In this document: piece after piece, positions 1 to 5,490 of the stretch
Position numbering within the stretch: position 1 is the first letter of the stretch
Layout of the letters: the number at the start of each line of letters is the position of its first letter
From: Trebonia sp.
Lineage (GTDB): Bacteria; Actinomycetota; Actinomycetes; Streptosporangiales; Streptosporangiaceae
Length of the DNA stretch: 5,881 bases
NCBI GenBank assembly: GCA_030038035.1
Contig: JASHPP010000418.1
Coordinates: forward strand, 1-5,881
Direction: 5' to 3'
Position numbers and translations under genes: made by a program
Notes under the pieces: model-generated
Seen by the model: the letters and a program-made list of their open reading frames with translations, nothing else
The model's database searches: none
What the model was told of the DNA's origin: nothing

Positions 1-1422
1 GTCCCGGTGATCTTGATCGCCGGGTCGATACCGCTGAGGTCGATCGAGCGGGGCCTGGGGATGCACCACACGACGGGCGACGGGACGTGGGACCGCTTCC
101 TCGGCGCCTTCGCGCAGGTGACCGCCGCGCAGGCCAGGCTGACCCCGTCCAACGCGGCCACGGAGATCGACCGGCTGATCCTGACCGCCTGGCGGGAGAA
201 GCTCCCGGTGTACATGGAACTGCCATCGGACATCGCCTACCTCGACATCGAGGTCCCGGCGGCCCCGCTGGTGCTTGCCGAGCCGTCAAGCGATCCCGAA
301 CGGCTCAAGTCGTGCGTCGCGGCGATCGCCAGCCACCTGTCGCAGGCCAAGTCACCGGCGATCCTGGTGGATGAGGACGTCGACCGGTACGGCGCCGCGA
401 CGGAGGTCATGGGGCTGGCCGAGAAGCTGCAGCTGCCGGTCGCGGTGACCGGACCGGCCAAGGCGGTGATCGACGAAACGTTCCCGCACTACGCGGGCAT
501 CTACAACGGCAAGGCCAGCGCGCCGCAGACCCGCGAGGCCATCGAGGGCAGCGATTGCCTGCTGTCCATCGGCTACCGGCCGATCGACGGAACCTCGGGC
601 GACTTCACCGCGTCGCTGCCAGCCGACACGATCCGCGCCCGCGGGCATTCGGTGGACATCGGCGAGGACAACTACCAGGCGGTGACCCTCAGGGAAGTCC
701 TGCGCGGCGTCATCGACGCGGTCCCGCAAGTCAGCAGCCGCGCCACCGCCTACTTCGCCGCGGGCACGTCGGCAGGCGCCCACGCCGACGGCTCCGCCAA
801 GCTGACCCAGGCCGCCTACTGGGAAACCATCCAGGGCTACCTGCGGCCTGGAGACGTGCTCCTCACCGATAACGGGACGTCGTACGCCATCTTCGGCTTC
901 CGGCTGCCGCCCAAGTGCACCGTGGTCGCGTCGGTCATCTGGGGCTCGATCGGGTACAGCGTCGGGGCATTGCTTGGCACGCTGACCGCGGCACCAGACC
1001 GCCGCCACCTGCTGTTCATCGGCGACGGCTCGTTCCAGGAGACCGTCCAGGAACTGTCGACCATGCTGCGCCATGACTGCAAGCCGGTGATCTTTCTGGT
1101 CAACAACGGCGGATACACGATCGAGCGCGGCTACATGGGCAAGACCTCGGACTACAACGACATCGCCGCATGGGCCTACGCCAAGCTGCCGAAGGTGTTC
1201 CGGCCGGACACCAACGCACGGTCGTTCGTGGTCAAGACCGTCGCGGACCTGGAAAAAGCGCTCAGCGCGCCCAACGACAGCCTGATCTTCATCGAGTCAG
1301 TCATGGATCCTTACGACGCTCCCGCCTCGGTCATCCACAGCAGCAACAACGGAGCCGAACTCGACTACGGACCCCGCGGCCCACAGCACCGCGGCAACGC
1401 GCAGCTCCGGCCAGCCACCTGA
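1..1422 (+). CDS. ThDP-dependent 2-keto-acid decarboxylase (pyruvate/indolepyruvate decarboxylase type), 5'-truncated
   Basis: The enzyme is expected to decarboxylate a 2-keto acid (pyruvate, indolepyruvate, phenylpyruvate or a branched-chain keto acid) to the aldehyde, using thiamine diphosphate and Mg2+ in the cytoplasm. The reading frame is open from base 1 (V-P-V-I-L-I-A-G), so the start lies upstream. By recall of family layout, roughly 90-95 N-terminal residues are missing, including the catalytic Asp and the cofactor-activating Glu of the PYR domain. Visible landmarks are the paired active-site histidines in MHHTTGDG (His-His at 64-69), the central domain, and the C-terminal PP domain. 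The PP domain has the ThDP motif GDGSFQETVQE (from 1021) ending in Asn-Asn (1102-1107), followed by GYTIERGYMG with the conserved Glu at 1123-1125. The 472 residues present plus the missing part match the usual length of about 550-570. The C-terminus ends in a polar tail after VMDPYDAP. The exact substrate cannot be read from sequence. The downstream neighbour is convergent. Confidence 0.93.
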   Translation, partial: VPVILIAGSIPLRSIERGLGMHHTTGDGTWDRFLGAFAQVTAAQARLTPSNAATEIDRLILTAWREKLPVYMELPSDIAYLDIEVPAAPLVLAEPSSDPERLKSCVAAIASHLSQAKSPAILVDEDVDRYGAATEVMGLAEKLQLPVAVTGPAKAVIDETFPHYAGIYNGKASAPQTREAIEGSDCLLSIGYRPIDGTSGDFTASLPADTIRARGHSVDIGEDNYQAVTLREVLRGVIDAVPQVSSRATAYFAAGTSAGAHADGSAKLTQAAYWETIQGYLRPGDVLLTDNGTSYAIFGFRLPPKCTVVASVIWGSIGYSVGALLGTLTAAPDRRHLLFIGDGSFQETVQELSTMLRHDCKPVIFLVNNGGYTIERGYMGKTSDYNDIAAWAYAKLPKVFRPDTNARSFVVKTVADLEKALSAPNDSLIFIESVMDPYDAPASVIHSSNNGAELDYGPRGPQHRGNAQLRPAT

Positions 1423-1431
1423 GACGGCCAA

Positions 1432-1483
1432 CCAACACGGCCCGCCAACGCGGCCCGCCAACACGGCCCGCCAACGCGGCCCG
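1432..1483. repeat. Four tandem copies of a 13-bp unit (CCAACRCGGCCCG)
   Basis: Four head-to-tail copies of CCAAC(A/G)CGGCCCG lie at 1432-1444, 1445-1457, 1458-1470 and 1471-1483. The only variation is at position 6, which alternates A, G, A, G, so the array is also two exact copies of a 26-bp unit. A partial unit (GGCCAA) precedes it. The array fills most of the 71-bp gap between two convergent stop codons. No T-rich tract or long stem is visible. Each unit contains short self-complementary GC stretches, but I see no convincing terminator hairpin. A small minisatellite from slippage is the simplest reading; a role in ending transcription is possible but unproven. Confidence 0.9.
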
Positions 1484-1493
1484 CCCGGGGTCC

Positions 1494-3116
1494 TTACTCC
1501 GCGCGCGGCAGCGGCGCGGCCTTGACGTGAGTGAGCAGGTTCTCGCGGTACACGAGGACCTCCCAGCCGGGGACGCTCCCGATAGAGGCGGGCCTGCCGA
1601 ACGCCCGCTCGGCATCCTGCACCGTCAGCGTCGGGTAGCTGTTCTCGACCGCGACGAAGTTCGCGTAGTACCTCGCCGCGTCATACCAGCCGGCGTCCAT
1701 CTCCCAGTTGTACGTCCATGCCGTCGTCCCGTGGATCCCGATCGTGCGGACCTCGACCTTGCCGCCGGCGTTCTGGGTGGTCGCCGAGGCCGACCAGTAG
1801 CCGGCGAGGCCGTAGCTGAGGTGGTGGGCCTCAAGCCAGGCGATGACGTCGTCGGACGGCTGCGCCGCCGCCGGGAACGTGGTGGCGGCGATCAGCGGCA
1901 CGAGCGCGGCGGCGGCCGCCACGGTGGCGGCCGCTCCCGCGCGCACCCGGGCAGTGATCTGCGACGGCACAAGGAACCGGGCGGCGAGTACCGCGCCGGC
2001 CGGCAGCACGAAGGCGATCTCATGGGAGTTGGTCGCCCTCGGGATCGTGGAGAACATGTACGCGGCGAGGTTGAAGATGATCGCCAGGCACAGGGCCTGT
2101 TCGGCCCGGCTCGCTCTGCGCCACCGCACGGCCACCGTGACCAGGCCGGCCGCCGCGGCGAAGACGGCGATCAGCCCGACGATGGTGAGCGCGCCGTGCA
2201 GCGGGACACGCGGCGTGCGGCTGGCCCCGAACAGGTACCGCAGGACGTCCCAGGTGAGTGCGGCGTTGTGCCCCCACTTACCTGGCGCCGCGAGCGCGAA
2301 CTCCGGCGCGACCATCAGGTACCCGCCGAAGTGCCGCAGCACCGCGCGAACGGCGAGCTCGGCAGGCACGGACGCGGCCGCCGCGAGCGCGATCGCCCCG
2401 TCGCCCGTGCGTAGCCGCCGCGCGACGGCCATGCGGTACGCGGACACGAGGATGATCGCCGGTACGGCGATGTACAAGACGGTGACGTCGCTCAGCTGGC
2501 CGGCGCACAGGATCACGCCGACGAGGGGCGCGATGTAGCGCGGCATGCGATCGCGGTCGATCAGCAGGAACGAGACGAGGACGAACACGCAGGTGCCCAT
2601 GTGGTCGGGCGGCCCGATCTCGACCCACAGGCCGTAGGGAATGGCGAGCGGGATCGCCAGGACGGCGACCGCCGCTCCGCAGCGGGCCAGCCGGGCCGCC
2701 CCGCCGCTGCCACGCACGGCCAGGGCCACCGCGCAGGCCACGACGAGCAGGTAGACGATCGAGGAAGCGATGTAGCTGCTGAGCACGCTGAGCCCGAAGA
2801 AGAGCTCAGTCAGCATGAGAACCGGCAGCTCGAGGGCGTAGAACGAGACGTCGCCGAGGATCCACCCGTGCAGCAGCAGGTTGCCGTGCAGCATGTCCCA
2901 GGCCTGGAGGGCATTATTCGCCCCGTCGGAATTCTGCGGGAAATCAAGCGAGATCCGGATGAAAAAGGCGAGCAGTGCCGCGCAGCCGACGGCCCACCCG
3001 GCTGCCGCCAGCCAGCGCCGGCCAGCACGCCGCGGCACCCCGGCCGCCCCCCGCGGCCGAGATGCCGTAGCAGCAGCGTGCGCTGAATTGGCGTGCCCAG
3101 GGAGGGAATCGGACAC
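1494..3116 (-). CDS. Multi-pass membrane protein, GT-C glycosyltransferase-like, function unassigned
   Basis: This is a 540-residue integral membrane protein that I cannot assign to a characterised enzyme. A basic, Ala-rich N-terminus (1-35) leads into a first membrane segment (about 36-54). A periplasmic-side loop follows with acidic and Asn-rich QNSDGANNALQAWDML (61-76). About ten further hydrophobic segments run to about residue 413. The last 125 or so residues (about 416-540) form a soluble, probably extracytoplasmic domain rich in Trp and Tyr (for example WTYNWEMDAGWYDAARYY, 467-484). A first outside loop carrying Asp, many helices and a C-terminal outside domain is the general layout of GT-C transferases that use polyprenyl-linked sugars, so this fold is a reasonable guess, but no diagnostic motif settles it. 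The start is GTG at 3116, with GGGAG 12 nt upstream, a rather long spacing. It lies 76 bp downstream of the antiporter on the same strand, with its own promoter-like element and palindrome in between. Confidence 0.85.
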   Translation of the reverse strand: MSDSLPGHANSAHAAATASRPRGAAGVPRRAGRRWLAAAGWAVGCAALLAFFIRISLDFPQNSDGANNALQAWDMLHGNLLLHGWILGDVSFYALELPVLMLTELFFGLSVLSSYIASSIVYLLVVACAVALAVRGSGGAARLARCGAAVAVLAIPLAIPYGLWVEIGPPDHMGTCVFVLVSFLLIDRDRMPRYIAPLVGVILCAGQLSDVTVLYIAVPAIILVSAYRMAVARRLRTGDGAIALAAAASVPAELAVRAVLRHFGGYLMVAPEFALAAPGKWGHNAALTWDVLRYLFGASRTPRVPLHGALTIVGLIAVFAAAAGLVTVAVRWRRASRAEQALCLAIIFNLAAYMFSTIPRATNSHEIAFVLPAGAVLAARFLVPSQITARVRAGAAATVAAAAALVPLIAATTFPAAAQPSDDVIAWLEAHHLSYGLAGYWSASATTQNAGGKVEVRTIGIHGTTAWTYNWEMDAGWYDAARYYANFVAVENSYPTLTVQDAERAFGRPASIGSVPGWEVLVYRENLLTHVKAAPLPRAE

Positions 3117-3140
3117 ACGGGGAAGCTACTCCCGCATGCC

Positions 3141-3153
3141 TGTGAATTTCACA
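3141..3153. promoter_or_regulatory. Perfect 13-bp palindrome, candidate operator for the membrane protein gene
   Basis: TGTGAA-T-TTCACA is a perfect inverted repeat with a single central base. It is A/T-rich in an otherwise very GC-rich region. It lies 25-37 bp upstream of the GTG start of the membrane protein gene and just downstream of a TTGACA hexamer on the same strand, where a repressor would block transcription start. The half-site TGTGA resembles CRP-type half-sites, but the spacing between halves is too short for a classical CRP site. A GntR-type or other dimeric regulator is an alternative. No regulator gene is in the window. Confidence 0.5.
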
Positions 3154-3179
3154 CAACTAGGCTGAGAGTTTAGTGTCAA
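3151..3179 (-). promoter_or_regulatory. Candidate promoter for the membrane protein gene (TTGACA -35, weak -10)
   Basis: On the minus strand an exact TTGACA (3179 to 3174) lies 58 bp upstream of the GTG start. No good -10 follows at ideal spacing. TTGTGT at 17 bp (3156-3151) and TAGTTG at 14 bp (3159-3154) are the best options, and both are poor matches. The call rests mainly on the -35 hexamer and on its position in the gap between two same-strand genes. Confidence 0.3.
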
Positions 3180-3192
3180 TGACGCGCGCCGT

Positions 3193-4764
3193 TCAGCGGA
3201 ACAGGCCCGGTTCCTGCATGTCGAGCGTGCGGGAGATCGAGCGGCGGATCTCGTCGGTGATCTTGCGGGTGCGGTAGAGCTCGTCGAGCTTGTCCCGCTG
3301 CGCGCGGACGAGCTCCTGGCGCAGGCTGTGCACGTCGACGGACTGGTCCCGGCCCTCATCGCCGAGCGCCATCCGGACCCGGTCCAGCCGCAGCTCGAGC
3401 AGCTGCCGGTAGACGTTGGCCGTGTCCTCGTCCACCCTCCCGTCCTCGGCCATCTCGTCGAGGCGGGCAAGCCCGGCCTCGGTGACCTTGGCACGCGCGG
3501 ACGCCTCCGCGCGCTGGTGCTGCTCGGTTTGCGCGAGACCCAGGGCGCGCAGCAGCGGCGCCAGCGTCAGTCCCTGCCCGATCAGCGTCGCCACGACGAC
3601 GCACGCGGCCAGGAAGATCAGCGTCGAGCGCTCCCCGAACGGCCGTCCGTTCACCGTCACGGGCAGGGTCAGCGCGATGGCCAGCGAGATCGCGCCGCGC
3701 ATGCCGCCCCAGCCGATGACAAGCCGCTGCCGCCACGGGTTCCTGACGAAGGCGGAGTGCCGGCCGGGCAGGAGCCCGATCAGCGGCGACATGGTCAGCT
3801 CCCAGCCCAGCCTGATCACGACGACCGCGCCTACCACGGCGGCGGACGCCCCGGCCAGCCACCCCGCCGAGTGGGTGCCGGACAGGTGCGCCAGGATCGA
3901 GCGCAGCTCGAGGCCGAGCAGCACGAACAGCGACGACTCGAGCAGGAAGATCAGCATTCGCCAGAACAGCGTGCCGGGGATTCGCGACGCCGGCTGGATC
4001 AGGCCGTCCGTCTGTGTCCCGAGGTACGCCCCGGTCACCACGGTGGCCAGCACGCCCGACACGTTGAGTTCCTCGGCAGGGATGTAGGCGACGAACGGCG
4101 TGATCAGCGAGAGCATGATCTGGATCATGGGATCGCGGACGTGGCGGCGGAGCCGCCCGATCACCACCGCCACGGCGAGTCCGTAGGCGATCCCGCCGAA
4201 CACGACCTCGGCCAGCCGCGCGCTCCCGTGGCCGACTGTGAGCGGGTGCGTCATCGCCTCGACCGCGAGCCCGAACGCGGTCAGCGCCACCCCGTCGTTG
4301 ATCAGGCTCTCGCCTTCGAGAATGGCGACGACACGCTGCGGCGCTCCCAGCCGCGTCAGCACGGACGTGGCGGCCACGGCGTCTGTGGGCGCGACGGCGG
4401 CGGCCAGCGCGAGCGCGGGCGCCCAGCCGAGGGCCGGCAGGACGAGCCTGGTCACCCAGGCCACGCCCGCGATCGTCGCCGCGGTCGCCCCGACCGCGAG
4501 CGCGCTGATCGGCACCGCGTTCTCACGGGACTCCCGTGGCGCGGACAGGAACGCGGCGTAGTAGACCAGCGGCGGCACGAACACAAGCAGCACGACGTCC
4601 GGCGGCAGGTCGACATTCGGCACCTGCGGGATCAGGCTGGCCAGCACGCCGAGAATGACCAGCACGATCGCCTCGGGCACCTCAAGCCGGTTGGCGACCG
4701 CCCGCCCGATGATCACCACGACAGCGATCGCCACTGCCAGCGTAAAAAGGTCCTGCTCCCGCAC
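3193..4764 (-). CDS. Na+/H+ antiporter, CPA1 (NhaP/NHE-like) family
   Basis: This inner-membrane secondary transporter exchanges Na+ (or K+) for protons, serving pH and salt homeostasis. Numbering from this GTG, family motifs are PTDAVA (126-131), EGESLINDG with the ion-binding Asn-Asp pair (150-158), TVVTGAYLG (241-249), ESSLFVLLG (276-284) and GWGGMRGAISLAIAL (351-365). About a dozen membrane segments run from residue 7 to about 407. A charged, helical cytoplasmic tail follows (about 411-523), ending with TDEIRRSISRTLDMQE, as in bacterial CPA1 proteins of 520-550 residues. I chose GTG at 4764 because AGGGAG (4776-4771) lies 6 nt upstream and the resulting MREQDLFTLA start suits the family. 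An in-frame GTG at 4785 would add seven residues but has a weaker ribosome binding site. The gene diverges from the LURP-one/aquaporin pair across a region with a shared palindrome. Cation specificity cannot be told from sequence. Confidence 0.94.
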   Translation of the reverse strand: MREQDLFTLAVAIAVVVIIGRAVANRLEVPEAIVLVILGVLASLIPQVPNVDLPPDVVLLVFVPPLVYYAAFLSAPRESRENAVPISALAVGATAATIAGVAWVTRLVLPALGWAPALALAAAVAPTDAVAATSVLTRLGAPQRVVAILEGESLINDGVALTAFGLAVEAMTHPLTVGHGSARLAEVVFGGIAYGLAVAVVIGRLRRHVRDPMIQIMLSLITPFVAYIPAEELNVSGVLATVVTGAYLGTQTDGLIQPASRIPGTLFWRMLIFLLESSLFVLLGLELRSILAHLSGTHSAGWLAGASAAVVGAVVVIRLGWELTMSPLIGLLPGRHSAFVRNPWRQRLVIGWGGMRGAISLAIALTLPVTVNGRPFGERSTLIFLAACVVVATLIGQGLTLAPLLRALGLAQTEQHQRAEASARAKVTEAGLARLDEMAEDGRVDEDTANVYRQLLELRLDRVRMALGDEGRDQSVDVHSLRQELVRAQRDKLDELYRTRKITDEIRRSISRTLDMQEPGLFR

Positions 4765-4770
4765 CGGCCT

Positions 4771-4776
4771 CTCCCT
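4771..4776 (-). promoter_or_regulatory. Ribosome binding site deciding the antiporter start
   Basis: AGGGAG on the minus strand ends 6 nt before the GTG at 4764, which is ideal spacing. It lies inside the reading frame opened by the upstream GTG at 4785. It therefore favours the shorter 523-residue protein over the 530-residue form. Confidence 0.6.
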
Positions 4777-4890
4777 GAACCCCACCGCAGGTCAGCCCCG
4801 GCAAAACTGCCCGCCTGGTCGGAGGGTAATCGAAAGACGCCGCCCGCAAGACACTCAGCACGGGTGATGTGCGCCGGACTGGCCGAGTGG

Positions 4891-4914
4891 ACACTGAGTA
4901 TAGTTACTCAGCGT
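4891..4914. promoter_or_regulatory. Operator-like inverted repeat in the divergent promoter region
   Basis: CTGAGTA-TAGT-TACTCAG (4894-4911) is a perfect 7+7 bp inverted repeat with a 4-bp spacer. The symmetry extends outward after one mismatch (AC at 4891-4892, GT at 4913-4914). It covers TATAGT on the plus strand and TATACT on the minus strand, so one bound dimer could block both promoters. Arm length and overall size suit TetR- or MarR-type repressors. This is inferred from geometry only; no regulator gene is present in the window. Confidence 0.6.
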
Positions 4915-4923
4915 GTCTGTCAA
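4897..4923 (-). promoter_or_regulatory. Candidate promoter for the Na+/H+ antiporter
   Basis: On the minus strand an exact TTGACA (4923-4918) is followed after 15 bp by TATACT (4902-4897), one base off consensus. The spacer is 2 bp shorter than the usual 17. Transcription would start near 4890, giving a leader of about 125 nt before the GTG at 4764. The -10 lies inside the inverted repeat. In that leader I see only short hairpins and no recognisable riboswitch. Confidence 0.5.
4899..4904 (+). promoter_or_regulatory. Candidate -10 element for the LURP-one/aquaporin operon
   Basis: TATAGT is one base from the TATAAT consensus and lies 45 bp upstream of the ATG at 4950. It would place transcription start near 4911. 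No good -35 is seen at 16-18 bp; GGAC at 4876-4879 is the nearest partial match. An activator or an alternative sigma factor could compensate. The element is the spacer plus arm of the inverted repeat. Confidence 0.4.
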
Positions 4924-4930
4924 GTCACGC
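4911..4930. promoter_or_regulatory. Second inverted repeat, adjoining the first (operator or 5'-leader hairpin)
   Basis: GCGTGTCT-GTCA-AGTCACGC has 8-bp arms with seven pairs and one T-T mismatch around a 4-base loop. It starts at the last base of the first repeat's arm and covers the minus-strand TTGACA. In the plus-strand transcript, expected to begin near 4911, it would form a hairpin at the very 5' end, ahead of the ribosome binding site (GGGGG, 4938-4942). It could act on DNA or RNA, and the sequence does not decide which. Confidence 0.4.
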
Positions 4931-4949
4931 AAGGAACGGGGGTACGGCA

Positions 4950-5477
4950 ATGTTCAGGGAACGACGGCGGGAGCGCCACGAAGAGCGGGAAGCCACCCGT
5001 TACCAGATGCGGCAGCGCATGATCTCGATCGGCGATGACTACACGATCGAGAACGACCGCGGCGAGCGCGTGTACAAGCTGGACGGCAAGGCCCTGCGGG
5101 TCCGCAAGACCATCCTGTTCGAGGACATGGCCGGGCATGAGCTGTGCAAGATCCAGGAACGGATGCTGCACGTGCGGGACAGCATGGAGATCGAGGGATC
5201 CGACGGGAAGCGGGCCGCCATGGTGCAAAAAGCCATGATCGCGCCGCTGCGCGAGCGGTGGGTCATCAAGACCGATGGCCCGGACCTGCATGTCCACGGC
5301 AACATCGTCGACCACGAGTACACGATCGACCGTGACGGGGACAAGGTCGCCGAGATCTCCAAGCGGTGGTTCCGGGTCCGCGACACCTACGGGGTCGAGG
5401 TGCTCCCGGGCGAGAACGACGTCCTGATCCTGGCCGCGACAGCGGTGATCGACACCATGGCCCACCCAGACAGATAA
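4950..5477 (+). CDS. LURP-one-related (LOR/DUF567, tubby-like fold) protein
   Basis: This is a 175-residue cytoplasmic protein of the LURP-one-related family, whose members (for example Bacillus YxjI and plant LURP1-related proteins) form a tubby-like beta-barrel around a hydrophobic helix. The bacterial role is unknown; the fold is related to tubby and scramblase domains that bind membranes or phosphoinositides. A highly charged leader (MFRERRRERHEEREATR, 1-17) precedes the family opening YQMRQRMISIGDDYTIENDRG (19-39). Repeated strand-pair motifs follow: ALRVRKTILFED (48-59), MLHVRDSMEIEG (72-83), HEYTIDRDGDKVAEISKRW (122-140) and WFRVRDTYGVEV (140-151). The closing hydrophobic helix is DVLILAATAVIDTMA (157-171). 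I chose ATG at 4950 because GGGGG lies 7 nt upstream and the protein then starts just before the domain. The frame opens earlier, at 4869, but that would run through the promoter region. It is the first gene of a two-gene unit with the aquaporin, 13 bp apart. Confidence 0.88.
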   Translation: MFRERRRERHEEREATRYQMRQRMISIGDDYTIENDRGERVYKLDGKALRVRKTILFEDMAGHELCKIQERMLHVRDSMEIEGSDGKRAAMVQKAMIAPLRERWVIKTDGPDLHVHGNIVDHEYTIDRDGDKVAEISKRWFRVRDTYGVEVLPGENDVLILAATAVIDTMAHPDR

Positions 5478-5490
5478 GTTCGGGGGAGCC

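Noticed and set aside
352..1074. A 240-codon minus-strand frame inside the decarboxylase gene
   Set aside because: It is an antisense shadow of a frame carrying intact ThDP-enzyme motifs; its composition is Arg/Ala/Asp/Gly-rich and not protein-like.
1471..1493. Possible rho-independent terminator at the end of the tandem array
   Set aside because: Only very short GC stems with tiny loops can be drawn and there is no T-tract on either strand.
1170..2414. A 414-codon plus-strand frame spanning the decarboxylase end, the tandem array and the membrane protein
   Set aside because: It overlaps two real genes and the intergenic repeat, has low-complexity Arg/Gly/Pro composition, and shows no recognisable motif.
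3117..3140. Tiny upstream reading frame (ATG CGG GAG TAG, minus strand) in the membrane protein leader
   Set aside because: Three codons overlapping the ribosome binding site, with no evidence of translation; it most likely occurs by chance.
3141..3153. Classical CRP/cAMP-type binding site
   Set aside because: The TGTGA and TCACA halves are separated by 3 bases rather than the 6 needed, so only a generic palindromic operator can be claimed.
4869..4949. Upstream extension of the LURP-one protein to an earlier ATG
   Set aside because: The extra 27 codons would run through the -10 element and both inverted repeats, lack a ribosome binding site and do not look like the family N-terminus.
3328..5022. 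A 564-codon open frame on the plus strand, opposite the antiporter
   Set aside because: It is rich in Arg, Gly, Gln, His and Asp with no domain, and it mirrors a clearly conserved membrane protein on the other strand. Long antisense frames are expected in high-GC DNA with G/C third positions.
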